Source: Eriocheir sinensis
Taxonomy: Eukaryota; Arthropoda; Malacostraca; Decapoda; Varunidae
DNA length: 64,000 nucleotides
Direction: 5' to 3'
Assembly (NCBI RefSeq): GCF_024679095.1
Contig: NW_026110541.1
Span: 463,501-527,500 of the forward strand
Within the stretch, counting starts at the first letter, position 1. Every line of letters starts with the position of its first letter. Below, in pieces: positions 18,245 to 33,300 of the stretch. The notes beneath the pieces are model-generated. The model was not told the DNA's origin. It saw nothing but the letters and a program-made list of their open reading frames with translations, and did no database searches. The translations under genes and the position numbers were made by a program.

Positions 18245-18853
18245 AAAAATACAATAAGGTAAATTTGTATTGAAATAGATATGCAAAATACATATAAAAC
18301 AATGTAAATTTGTTTCAAAATTTATATACGAATACACATAAAATAACGTTGATTTCTAAAAAAATATATATATACAAAATTCACAAAATGAAGTAAATAC
18401 GTATAAAAAAATGTATACAAAATACACATAAAATAATGTAAATTCGCATCAAAATAAATATACAAAATATCAATAAAAGAATGTGTATTTGAATAAATAT
18501 AAATATACAAAATACACATAAAATAACGTAAATTTATATAAAACTATATACAAAATTACACAGAAGCAATTAAATTTGTATGAAAATATATACAAAATAC
18601 ACACAAAATAAGCTAAATTTGAATTGATATATATATACAAAATACATGAAATAAAGTAAATTTGTATCAAAATATTTATACAAATAAACATATAATGACG
18701 TAAATTTGTATGAAAATATATAAACAAAATACACATTAAATAATGTAAATACGTATAAAAAAATATGTACAAAATACACATATAATCATGTTATTCGTAT
18801 CAAAATAAATAAACAAAATACCAATAAAATAATATAAATTTGTATGAGTAAAC
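18232..18853 (-). repeat. A-rich block between J6 and J4
   Basis: About 14 reverse monomers. Its start repeats the J6 transition of 12,926 but lacks about one monomer (the part reading AAATTAAATTTGTATTAAAA) found in the other copy. Confidence 0.88.
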
Positions 18854-18868
18854 GTGTATGTTGCATAT
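18840..18868. other. Orientation switch J4 (minus to plus)
   Basis: Same as 9,268, but the T-rich flank is only about 80 bp long. Confidence 0.9.
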
Positions 18869-18936
18869 TTTTTCAATACAAATTTACCTTATTATATACG
18901 CATTTTGTATATTAATTTTAATGCAAATTTAATTAT
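18854..18936 (+). repeat. Very short T-rich block (about two monomers)
   Basis: J4 occurs here a third time, but the T-rich flank stops after about 80 bp at ATTTAATTATACATATAAAC and orientation reverts. It looks like a truncated copy of the longer blocks that follow J4 at 9.28 and 15.56 kb. Confidence 0.85.
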
Positions 18937-20240
<1,304 letters not shown>

Positions 20241-20253
<13 letters not shown>

Positions 20254-20268
20254 CTTGTATTTTGTATA
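20241..20268. other. Orientation switch J5 (minus to plus), palindromic centre
   Basis: TATACAAAATACA and TGTATTTTGTATA face each other across CT, a near-perfect palindrome of about 28 bp. Confidence 0.9.
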
Positions 20269-22818
20269 TCTATTTTCACACAAATTTAATTACTTCTGTG
20301 TATTTTTGCATATAGTTTATAAACTAGTTATTTTATTTGTATTTGTATATTTATATTATACAATACATTCTTTTATTAGTATTTTGTTTATTTATTTTGA
20401 ATGAGTTTACATTATTTATATGTGTATTTTAAACCTTTTCTTATACGTATTTACTTCATTTTATGTGTATTTTGTATATTTATTTTCATAGAAATCTACG
20501 TTATTTATGTGTATTCGTATATATTTTGAAAAAAATTTACATGGTTTTATATGTATTTTGCATATCTATTTCAATACAAATTTCCCTTATTGTATGTGCA
20601 TTTTGTATATTTATTTTAATACAAATTCAAATATTTTATGTGTGTCTTGGTATAAATATTTAAAAAAAAAAGCGTTATATTCTGGGTATTTTGCATCTTA
20701 ATTTTCATACAAATTTACATTATTTTATTAATATTCTGTGTATTTATTTTGATACGATTTTATATTATTCTATTTGTGTTTTGTATATATTTTTTATACA
20801 TATTTACATTATTTAATGTGTATTTTTTTATATAAATTTTATACAAATATACGTTATTTTAAGTGTATTTTTTTATATATTTTCATTCAAATTTACATTA
20901 TTTGATGTGTATTTTGTAAATGTATTTCAATACAAATTTACCTAATTTTATGTGTATGTATATTTATTTTCATACAAATTAAAATTAGTTTTGTGTATTT
21001 TTGTATATAGTTTTATACAAATTTAGGTTATTTTATGTGTATATTGTATATCTATTTTCATACAAATACACATTCTTTTATTGATATTTTGTTTATTTAT
21101 TTTGACGCGAATTTACATTATTTAATGTGTATTTTATATATATATATATATATTTTTATACGTGTTGATGTGTATTTTGTATATATATTTCTATAGAAAT
21201 CTACGTTGATTTATGAGTATTCGTATATAGATTTTGAAATAAATTTACACTGTTTTATGTGTATTTTGCATATTTTTTCAATACAAATTTACATTATTGT
21301 ATATGCATTTTCAATATTAATTTTAATACAAATTTAATTATGCTATGTGTATTTTTGTATATGTATTTTTATAAAAATATGCTTTATTTTATGGGTATTT
21401 TGCATTTTTATTTTCATACATATTTACATTATTTTATTTATATTCTGTTTATTTTTTTTTAAATAATTTTACATTATTCTATGTGTATTTTGTATATCTA
21501 TTTTTATACGTATTTACTTAATTTTATGTGTATTTTGTATATATATTTTTATAGAAATCTACGTTATTTTATGTGTATTCGTATATATATTTTGAAACAA
21601 ATTTACATTGTTTTATATGTATTTTTGCATATCTCTTTCAATACAAGTTTACCTTATTGTATGTGCATTTTGTATATTTATTTCAATACAAATTTAAATA
21701 TTTTATGTGTATTTTGGTATATATATTTTTATAAGAAATGCGCTATTTGATGCGAATTTTGCATCTTTATTTTCATACAAATTTACATTATTTTATTAAT
21801 ATTCGGTGTATTTATTTTGATACGATTTCACAGTATTCTATTTGTTTTTTGTATATATTTTGTTTTTTCATATTTACATTATTTAAAGTGTATATTGCAT
21901 ATATATTTTATACAAATGTATTATCTATTATTTATTTTCATACAAATACACATTTTTTTCATGATATTTTGTTTATTTATTTTGACACGAATTTACCTAG
22001 ATATTTATTTTGTATATATATTTTTATACGTATTTACATAATTTCATGTGTATTTTGTATATATATTTCTATAGAAATCTACGTTATTTTATGTGTATTC
22101 GTATATATATTTTGAAACAAATTTACTTTGTTTTATATGTATTTTTGAATATCTCTTTCAGTACATATTTACATTACTGAATATGCATTTTGTATATTTA
22201 TTTCAATACAAAGTTAAATATTTTATGTGTATTTTAGTACATATATTTTTATAAAAAAATGCGCTATTTTATGGGAATTTTGCATCTTTCTTTTCATACA
22301 AATTTACATTATTTTATTGATATTCTGTGAATTTATATTGATAGGATTTTACATTATTCTATTTCTTTTTTGTATATATTTTTTTATACACATTTACATT
22401 ATTTAATGTGTATCTTGCATATATATTTTATACAAATTTACGTTATTTTAAGTGTATTTGTTTATATATTTTCATTCAAATTTACATTATTCTATGTGTA
22501 TTTTGTATATGTATTTCAATACAAATTTACCTAATTTTATGATTATTTTGTATATTTCTTTTCATACAAATTTTAAATATTTTTGTGTATTTTTGTATAT
22601 ATTTTTAAACAAATTTAGTTTATTTTATGTACGCATTTACATTATTTAATGTGTGTTTTGAATATATATTTTTATGCAAATTTACTTTATTTTATGCGCA
22701 TTTTTGTATATATATTTTTTTTAGAAATTTGCGTTATTTTATGTGTATGTGTATATGTTTTCTCATACAAATTTACATTATTTTATTGCTATTTTGTTTA
22801 TTTATTTTGATACGAATG
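20254..22818 (+). repeat. T-rich block from J5 to J7
   Basis: Clean plus monomers, collinear with 52,727-55,263 at an offset of about 32.45-32.5 kb. TTTTGCATC markers at about 21,757 and 22,277 show one 12-monomer spacing of about 520 bp. A short TA run lies at 21,140-21,152. Confidence 0.9.
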
Positions 22819-22832
22819 AAAATAGATATACA
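22805..22832. other. Orientation switch J7 (plus to minus)
   Basis: TTTTGATACGAATGAAAATAG. The two orientations share the short GAATGAAAAT overlap, where a T-rich monomer end runs into an A-rich ATGAAAATAGATATAC. Confidence 0.88.
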
Positions 22833-23559
22833 ATAAATAAACTAAATTTGTATTGAAATATATATACAAAATACATAAAATAATGTAAATTTGTATCAAA
22901 ATATTTTAACAGATGCATAAAATAACTTAAATTTTTTTTAAAATATACAAAATACATTAAATAATGTAAATATGTATAAAAAAATATATACAAAACACAA
23001 ATAGAATAATGTAAAATCGTATCAAAATAAATACACAGAATATTAATAAAACAATGTAAATTTGTATGAAAATAAAGTTGCAAAATACCCATTAAATAAC
23101 GCATTTTTTATAAAAATATATATACCAAAATACACATGAAAAAATTAATTTGTATTAAAATATATATACAAAATACACATACAATAAGGCAAATCTGTAT
23201 TAAAATAGATATGCAAAACATATAAAACAATGTAAATTTGTTTCAAAATATATGTACGAATACACATAAAATAACGTAGATTTGTATAAAAATATATATA
23301 CAAAATACACATAGAATGAAGTAAATACGTATAAGAAAATGTATACAAAATACACATAAAATAATGTAAATTCGTATCAAAATAAATAAACAAAATACCA
23401 ATAAAAGAATGTGTATTTGTATAAATATAAATATACAAAATGTACATAAAATATCGTAAATTTGTATAAAACTATATACAAAAATACATAGAAGTAATTA
23501 AATTTGTATGAAAATATATATACAAAATACAGCTAAAATAAGCTAAATTTGAATTGAAA

Positions 23560-24490
23560 TGTACATACAAAATACATAAAATAATGTAAATTTGTATCAA
23601 AATATTTATAAAAATACATATAATAACGTATATCTGTTTAAAAATATATAAACAAAATACAGATTAAGTAATGTAAATACGTATAAAAAATATGTACAAA
23701 ATACACATATAATCATGTAATTCGTATCAAACTAAATAAACAAAATATCAATAAAATAATGTAAATTTGTATGAGAAAACATATACAAATACATATAAAA
23801 TAACGCTAATTTCTATAAAAATATATGTCCAAAAATGAACGTAAAATAAAGTAACTTTGAATAAAAATATATATACAAAACTCACATTAAATAATGTAAA
23901 TGCGTACATAAAATAACCTAAATTTGTTTAAAACTATATAAAAAATACACAAAAATAATTTAAATTTGTATGAAAAGAAATATACAAAATACACATAAAA
24001 TTATGTTAATTTGTATTGAAATACATATACAAAATACACATAAAATAATGTAAATTTGAAAGAAAATATATAAACAAATACACATATAATAACGTAAATT
24101 TGTATGAAATATATATTCAAAATACATATTAAATAATGTAAATATGTATAAAAAAATATATACAAAACACAAATAGAATAATGGAAAATCGTATCAAAAT
24201 ATATACACAGAATATTAATAAAATAATGTAAATTTGTATGAAAATACCTATAAAATAACGCATTTTTTATAAAATTATTGATACCAAAATACACATAAAA
24301 TATTTCAATTTGTATTAAAATAAATATACAAAATGCACATACAATAAGGTAAATTTGTATTGAAATAGATATGCAAAATACATATAAAATAATGTAAATT
24401 TGTTTCAAAATATATATACGAATACACATAAAATAACGTAGATTTCTATAAAAATACATATACAAAATACACATAATATTAAGTAAATAC
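23560..24490 (-). repeat. Tandem higher-order duplication, copy 1
   Basis: Paired with the segment 1,162-1,163 bp downstream. By eye only a handful of differences are visible over about 930 bp: a G for A near 23,850, C/A near 23,882, and one A-run indel near 23,612. Both copies encode the same 202-residue repeat frame on the minus strand. This is the most recent duplication I can see. Confidence 0.9.
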
Positions 24491-24721
24491 GTATAAGAAA
24501 ATGTATACAAAATACACATAAAATAATGTAAATTCGTATCAAAATAAATAAACAAAATACCAATAAAAGAATGTGTATTTGTATAAATATAAATATACAA
24601 AATACACATAAAATAACGTAAATTTGTATAAAACTATATACAAAAATACACAGAAGTAATTAAATTCGTATGAAAATAGATATACAAAATACAGATAAAA
24701 TAAGCTAAATTTGAATTGAAA

Positions 24722-25653
24722 TGTATATACAAAATACATAAAATAATGTAAATTTGTATCAAAATATTTATAAAAAATACATATAATAACGTATATCTGT
24801 TTAAAAATATATAAACAAAATACAGATTAAGTAATGTAAATACGTATAAAAAATATGTACAAAATACACATATAATCATGTAATTCGTATCAAACTAAAT
24901 AAACAAAATATCAATAAAATAATGTAAATTTGTATGAGAAAACATATACAAATACATATAAAATAACGCTAATTTCTATAAAAATATATGTCCAAAAATG
25001 AACGTAAAATAAAGTAACTTTGGATAAAAATATATATACAAAACACACATTAAATAATGTAAATGCGTACATAAAATAACCTAAATTTGTTTAAAACTAT
25101 ATAAAAAATACACAAAAATAATTTAAATTTGTATGAAAAGAAATATACAAAATACACATAAAATTATGTTAATTTGTATTGAAATACATATACAAAATAC
25201 ACATAAAATAATGTAAATTTGAAAGAAAATATATAAACAAATACACATATAATAACGTAAATTTGTATGAAATATATATTCAAAATACATATTAAATAAT
25301 GTAAATATGTATAAAAAAATATATACAAAACACAAATAGAATAATGGAAAATCGTATCAAAATATATACACAGAATATTAATAAAATAATGTAAATTTGT
25401 ATGAAAATACCTATAAAATAACGCATTTTTTATAAAATTATTGATACCAAAATACACATAAAATATTTCAATTTGTATTAAAATAAATATACAAAATGCA
25501 CATACAATAAGGTAAATTTGTATTGAAATAGATATGCAAAATACATATAAAATAATGTAAATTTGTTTCAAAATATATATACGAATACACATAAAATAAC
25601 GTAGATTTCTATAAAAATACATATACAAAATACACATAATATTAAGTAAATAC
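24722..25653 (-). repeat. Tandem higher-order duplication, copy 2
   Basis: Second copy of the unit above. Identity drops at about 25,654, where TACGAATAAA replaces TACGTATAAG; farther right the copies still share monomer order but differ at ordinary satellite levels. A more diverged third relative lies at about 49.0-50.0 kb. Confidence 0.9.
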
Positions 25654-25789
25654 GAATAAAAAAATGAATACAAAATACACATAAAATAATGTAAATTCGT
25701 ATCAATGTAAATAAAAAATATACCAATAAAAGAATGTGTATTTGTATAAATATAAATATACAAAATGCACATAAAATAACGTAAATTTA

Positions 25790-27310
25790 TATAAAACTAT
25801 ATACATAAAATAACGCAAATTTCTATAAAAATATATGTACAAAAATGAACTTAAAATAAATTTGCATAAAAATATATATACAAAACACACTTTGGATAAT
25901 GTAAATGAGTATAAAAATATGTGTACAAAATACCTATGAAATAATCTAAATTCGTATCGAATTAAATTAAGAAAATACCAATAAAATAATGTAATTTTGG
26001 ATGAAAATATATATACAAAATACACATAAAATAACCTAAATACAAATACAAATATACACATAAAATAATTTAAAATTGAATGAAATAAATATACAAAATA
26101 AACACAAAATAAGGTAACATAAAGATAACCTAAGATAACCTAAATACAAATACAAAAATACACATTAAATAATTTAAAATTGAATGAAATAAATATACAA
26201 AATAAACATAAAATAAGGTAAATTTGTAATAAAATATATGTAAGAATACACATAAAATAATATAAATTTGTATGAAAATATATATGCAAATACACATAAA
26301 ATAACATGAATTTGTATAAAATTTGTTTCAAAATATATACGAATACACACAATAAAATAACGTAAACTTTTATGAAAATGTATATATAAAATACACATAA
26401 AATATTTTAAATACGTAGAAAAATATATATACAAAATACACATAAAATAATGTAAATTCGTAAAAAATTAAATACACAAAATTCCAATAAAAGAATGTAT
26501 ATTTGTAGGAAAATATATACAAAAAACAAATAAAATAACTAAAATTTGTATAAAAATATATACAAAAATACACAAAAATAATTTAAATTTGTTTGAAAAT
26601 AGATATGCAAAATACACATAAAGTTAGGCAAATTTGTATTGAAATACATATACAAAACTCGCATAAAATAATGTAAATTTGTATGAAAATATATAAACAA
26701 ATACATATAAAATAACGTAAATTTGGATAAAATATATACAAAATATACATTAAATATTTTAAATATATAAAAATATATTATATTATATATATTTTTATTG
26801 ATATTTGCGTTATTTATGTGTATTTTGTATATTTTCTCATAAATTTACATTATTTTATTTATTTGTCTATTTATTTTGATACGAATTACATGATTATTTG
26901 TGTATTTTGTACATTTTTTTATACGTATTTATATTATTTAATGTGTATTTTGTTTATATATTTTTATACAAATTTTCGTTATTTTATGTGTATTTGTATA
27001 AGTATTTTGATACAAATTTACATTATTTTATATATTTTGTACTTACATTTCAATTCAAATTTAGCTTATTTTATGTGTATTTTGTATATCTATTTATTTT
27101 ACTACAAAATCAAATATTTTATGTTTTTTCGTATATATATTTTTATAGAAAATGCTTTATTTTATGGGTATTTTACATCGTAATTTTCATACAAATTTAC
27201 ATTATTTTATTAATATTTTTGTATTTATATTAATACGATTTTACATTATTTTATTTGTGTTTTGTATATATTTTTTTTATACATATTTACATTATTTAAT
27301 GTGTTTTTTG
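25790..27310 (-). repeat. Direct duplication around J2, copy 1
   Basis: Matches 43.82-45.25 kb across the orientation switch, with shared variants such as ACACACAATAAAATAACGTA (26,345 and 44,280) and AGGCAAATTTGTATTGAAAT. Confidence 0.87.
26768..26802. other. Orientation switch J2 (minus to plus)
   Basis: AATATATTATATTATATA followed by TTTTTATTGATATTTGCG. The centre is itself near-palindromic. Confidence 0.9.
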
Positions 27311-28518
27311 TATATATATATTTGATACATATTTTCGTTTTTTTAAGTTATTTTATGTGTATTTGTTTATATATTTTGACACAAATTTACAATATTTTAT
27401 GGGTATTTTGTATATATATTTCAAAAGAAATTTACCTAGTTTTATGTGTATTTTGAATATCTATTTTCATACAAACTCAAATTATTTTTATGTATTTTTG
27501 TATATATTTCAATACAAATTTTAGTTATGTTATGTGTATTTTGTAAATATATTTTCATTCAAATATATATTATTTTATTGGTATTTTGTTGATTTATATT
27601 GATACGAGTTTACATTATTTTATATGTACTTTGTATATATATTTTTATACGCATTTACATTATTTAATATTTATTTTGAATTTATAATTTTATACAAATT
27701 CATGGTATTTTATGTGTATTTGTATATATATTTTCATATAAATTTACATTATTTTATGAGTATTTTGTACATATATTTCATTACAAATTTACCTTATTTT
27801 ATGTTTATTTTGTATGAGTATTTTGTACATTTATATTTAAACAAATACACTTTCTTTTATTGGTATTTTGTTTATTTATTTTGTTTCGAATTTACATTAT
27901 TTTATGTGTATTTTGTTTACATTTTTTTATACGTATTTACTTAATTTTATGTGTATTTTGTATATATATTTTTATAGAAATGTACGTTATTTTATGTGTA
28001 TTCGTATATATATTTTGAAACAAATTTACATTGTTTTATATGTATTTTTGCATATCTCTTTCAAAAGAAGTTTACTTTATTGTATGTGCATTTTGTATAT
28101 TTATTTCAATACAAATTTAAATATTTTATGTATATTTTGGTATATATAATTCTATAAGAAATGCGCTATTTGATGGGAATTTTGCATCTTTATTTTCATA
28201 CAAATTTACATTATTTTATTAATATTCGGTGTATTTATTTTGATACAATTTTACAGTATTCTATGTTTTTTGTATATATATTTTTGTGTATTTTTGTATA
28301 TAGTTTTATACAAATTTAGGTTATTTTATGTACGCATTTACATTATTTTATGTGTGTTTTGTATATATATTTTTATGCAAATTTACTTTATTTTATGTGC
28401 ATTTTTGTACATATATTTTTTTTAGAAATTTGCGTTATTTTATGTGTATTTGTATATGTTTTCTCATACAAATTTACATTATTTTATTGCTATTTTGTTT
28501 ATTTATTTTGATACAAAT
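26776..28518 (+). repeat. T-rich block from J2 to J7
   Basis: Clean plus monomers. The first 0.5 kb matches 44.73-45.25 kb; from about 27.35 kb the order follows the 9.53-9.95 and 15.83-16.3 kb copies; the last part matches the J7 approach at 22.6 and 55.1 kb. It is a mosaic of three families. Confidence 0.88.
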
Positions 28519-28534
28519 GAAAATAGATATAAAA
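28505..28534. other. Orientation switch J7 (plus to minus)
   Basis: As 22,805 with ATACAAATGAAAATAG. Confidence 0.88.
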
Positions 28535-28872
28535 AATATATATAAAATAAACTAAATTTGTATTGAAATATATATACAAAATACATAAAATAATGTAAAT
28601 TTGTATCAAAATATTTTAACAGATGCGCATAATACAAAATGCAAAATATCCATTAAATACCGCATTTTTTTATAAAAATATATATACCAAAATACACATG
28701 AAAAAATTAGTTTGTATTAAAATAAATATACAAAATACACAAACAATAAGGTAAATCTGTATTGAAATAGATATGCAAAATACATATAAAACAATGTAAA
28801 TTTGTTTCAAAATATATATACGAATACACATAAATAACGTAGATTTGTATAAAAATATATATACAAAATACA
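28519..28872 (-). repeat. Short A-rich block from J7 to a palindromic switch
   Basis: About eight reverse monomers. It begins like the other J7 copies, then shortens, and ends at the palindromic centre near 28,873 with TACAAAATACA facing TGCATTTTGTA. Confidence 0.85.
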
Positions 28873-28888
28873 TGTGCATTTTGTATAT
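28857..28888. other. Orientation switch (minus to plus), palindromic centre
   Basis: TATACAAAATACA faces TGCATTTTGTATA across TG. Same geometry as J5, but the T-rich flank is a different monomer, so this is a separate event at the same kind of site. Confidence 0.85.
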
Positions 28889-30300
28889 CAATTTTAATAC
28901 AAATTTGATTAATTTATGTGTATTTTTGTATATGTATTTTTATAAAAATATGCTTTATTTTATGGGTATTTTGCATCTTTTTTTCATACAAATTTACATT
29001 ATTTTATTGATATTCTGTGTATTTATATTGATATGATTTTACATTATTCTATGTGTATTTTGAATATATATTTTATATAAAATGTATTTGTTTTCATTTC
29101 ATACAAATCTACATTATTTTATGCGTTTTTTGTACATGTATTTAAATACAAATATAACTAGTTATATGTGTATTTTGTATATCTATTTTGTATGTATATT
29201 TTCATAGAAATTTACTCTATTTTATGAGTATTCGTATATATATTTTGATACAAATTTACATTATTAATGTGTATTTTGCATATCTATTTCAATACAAATT
29301 TACTTTATTGTACGTGCATTTTGTATATTTATTTTAATACAAATTTAAATATTTTATATGTATTTTTGTATATATATTTTTATGCAAATATGCGTTATTA
29401 TATGGATATTTTGCATCTTTATTTTCATACAAATTTACATTATTTTATTGATATTCTCTTTATTTAATTTGATACGATTTAACATTATTCTATGTGTTTT
29501 TTGTATATATATTTTATCAAAATTTACATTATTTTATGTGTATTTGTTTATATATTTTCATACATATTTACATTATTTTATGTGTTTTTTGTATATAAAT
29601 TTTTCTACGTATTTAAATTATTTTATGTGTATTTTGTATATACATTTTCATAAAAAAATTACATTATTTTATTGTGTGTGTATAAGGATATATTTTGATA
29701 CAAATTTTATACAAATTCATGTTATTTAATGTGTATTTGTATATATATTTTCATACAAATTTATATTATTTTAAGTGTATTTTTTCATATATCTTATTAC
29801 AAATTTACCTTATTTTATGTTTATTTTGCATATTTATTTCATTCAATTTTAAATTATTTTGTGTGTATATTTGTATTTGTATTTAGGTTATTTTATGTGT
29901 TTTTTGTATATATATTTTCATCCAAAATTACATTATTTTATTGGTATTTCTTAATTTAATTTGATACGAATTTAGATTATTTCATAGGTATTTTGTATAC
30001 ATATTTTTATACTCATTTACATTATATAATGTGTGTTTTGTATATATTTTTTTATGCAAACTAATTTAATGCAAATTTATTTAATGTTCATTTTTGTACA
30101 TATATTTTTATGGAAATTTGCGTTATATTATGTATATAGTTTTATATAAATTTACGTTATTCTATGTGCATTTTGTATATTTATATTTATACAAATACAC
30201 ATTCTTTTATTTTTATATTGTTTATTTACATTTATACGAATTTATATTATTTTATGTGTATTTTGTATACATTTTTTTATACGTATTTACTTCATTTTAT
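28870..30300 (+). repeat. Direct duplication, copy 1 (also inverted at 56.5-57.95 kb)
   Basis: Matches 45.74-47.19 kb, with shared rare variants TATATAAAATGTATTTG (29,080 and 45,930) and TTATTGTACGTGCATTTTG (29,305 and 46,165). Confidence 0.87.
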
Positions 30301-33300
30301 GTGTATTTTGTATATATATTTTATACCTTTTACATTATTTAATATTTATTTTGAATATAATATTTTATTACAAATCTACCTTATTTTATGTTTATTTTTA
30401 TATGTATTTTGTATATTTATATTTATCCAAATACATTTCTTTTATTATTTATTTTAAATCAAATTTATATTATTTTATGTGTATTTTGTATACATTTTTT
30501 TATACGTATTTACTTCATTTTATGTGTATTTTGTATATATATTTTTATGGAAATCTACGTTCTTTTATTTGTATTCGTATATATATTTTGAAACAAATTT
30601 ACATTGTTTTATATGTATTTTTGCATATCTCTTTCAATACAAATTTACCTTATTGTATGTGCATTTTGTATATTTATTTCAATACAAATTTAAATATTTT
30701 ATGTGTATTTTGGTATATATATTTTTATAAAAAATGCAATAATTTTTGGGAATTTTGCATCTTTATTTTCATACAAATTTACATTATTTTATTAATATTC
30801 GGTGTATTTATTTTTATACGATTTTACATTATTCTATTTGTTTTTTGTATATACATTTTTATACATATTTACATTATTTAATGTGTATCTTGCATATATA
30901 TTTTATACAAATTTATTATCTATTATCTATTTTCATACAAATACACATTCTTTTCATGATTTTTTGTTTATTTATTTTGACACGAATTTACATTATTTGA
31001 TATGTATTTAGTATATTTATTTTTATACGTATTTACATATTTTCATATGTATTTTGTATATATATTTCTATAGAAATCTACTTTATTTTATGTGTATTCG
31101 TATATATATTTTGAAACAAATTTACATTGTTTTATATGTATTTTTGAATCTCTTTTAATACAAATTTACCTTACTGTATATGCATTTTGTATATATATTT
31201 CAATACAAATTTAAATATTTTATGTGTATTTTGGTATATATATTTTTATAAAAAATGCGATAATTTTGGGGAATTTTGCATCTTCATTTTCATACAAATT
31301 TACATTATTTTATTGATATTCTGTGTATTTATTTTTATACGATTTTACATTATTCTATTTGTTTTTTGTATATATTTTTTTATACACATTTACATTATTT
31401 AATGTGTATGTTGCATATATATTTTATACAAATTTACGTTATTTTAAGTGTATTTGTTTATATATTTTCATTCAAATTTACATCTATTTTAATTCGAAAT
31501 TACATTATTTTATGTGTATTTTGTATCCATTTTTTATACGGATTTACTTAATTTTATATGTATTTTGTATATATATTTTTATAGAAATCTACGTTTTTTT
31601 ATTTGTATTCGTATATATATTTTGAAACAAATTTACATTGTTTTATACGCATTTTTGCATATCTCTTTCAATACAAAGTTACCTTATTGTATGTGCATTT
31701 TGTATATTTATTTCAATGCAAATTTAAATATTTTATGTGTATTTTGGTATATATTTTTATAAGAAATGCGCTATTTTATGGGAATTTTGCATCTTTACTT
31801 TCATACAAATTTACATTATTTTATTAATATTCGATGTATTTATTTTGATACGATGTTACATTATTCTATTTTTTTTTGTATATACTTTTTTTTATACATA
31901 TTTATATTATTTAATGTGTATCTATTATATATATTTTATACAAATTTATTATCTATTATCTATTTTCATACAAATACACATTCTTTTCATGATATTTTGT
32001 TTATTTATTTTGACACGAATTTACATTATTTGATATGTATTTTGTATATATGTTTTTATACGTATTTACATAATTTCATATGTATTTTGTATATATATTT
32101 CTATAGAAATCTACTTTATTTTATGTGTATTCGTATATATATTTTGAAACAAATTTACATTGTTTTATATGTATTATATGTATTTTTGAATATCTCTTTC
32201 AATACAAATTTACCGTACTGTATATGCATTTTGTGTATTTATTTCAATACAAATTTAAATATTTTATGTGTATTTTGGTAAATATATTTTTATAAAAAAT
32301 ACGATAATTTTTGGGAATTTTGCATCTTTATTTTTATACAAATTTACTTTATTTTATTGGTATTCTGTGTATTCATTTTGATACGATTTTACATTATTCT
32401 ATTTGTTTTTTGTATATATTTTTTTTTTACATATTTACATTATTTAATGTGTATCTTGCATATATATTTTATACAAATTTACGTTATTTTAAGTGTATTT
32501 GTTTATATATTTTCTTTCAAATTTACATTATTTGATGTGTATTTTGAATATGTATTTCAATACAAATTTACCTAATTTTATGTGTATTTTGTATATTTCT
32601 TTTCAAACAAATTTAAATTATTTTTGTGTATTTTTGTATATAGTTTTATACAAATTTAGGTTATTTTATGTACGCATTTACATTATTTAGTGTGTGTTTT
32701 GTATATATATTTTTTTGCAAATTTTATTTTATGTGCCTTTTTGTACATATATTTTTATAGAAATTTGCATTATTTGTATATGTTTTCTCATACAAATTTA
32801 CATTATTTTATTGCTATTTTGTTTATTTATATTGATACGAATTACATGATTATATGTGAATTTTGTACATATTTTTTATACGTATTTACATTACTTAATG
32901 GGTATTTTGTTTATATATTTTTAAACAAATCTACGTTATTATATGTATTTGTATAAATATTTTGATACAAATTTACATTATTTTATGTATTTTGTATGTA
33001 CATTTCAATTCAAATTTAGCTTATTTTAGCTGTATTTTGTATATATATTTTCATACAAATTTAATTACTTCTATGTATTTTTGTATATAGTTTTATACAA
33101 ATTTACGATATTTTATGTGTATTTTGTATATTTATATTTATACAAATACACATTCTTTTACTGGGATTTTGTTTATTTATTTTGATACGATTTTTATGTA
33201 TATTTTGTATTCATTTTTTTATACGTATTTACTTCATTTTATGTGTATTTTGTATATATTTTTTATAGAAATCTACGTTAATTTATGTGTATTCGTATAT

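Larger units (their letters stand above)
22819..26775 (-). repeat. Long A-rich block from J7 to J2
   Basis: About 88 reverse monomers. It contains the near-identical 1,163-bp tandem duplication (23.56-25.65 kb). From about 25.8 kb it enters the J2-flanking unit shared with 43.8 kb, with TTCGTATCGAATTAAATTAAG near 25,950. Confidence 0.9.

Noticed and set aside
22819..26775. CRISPR array
   Set aside because: Repeats are regular in spacing, but there are no unique spacers: the whole 45 bp is a repeat, and no cas-like genes exist.
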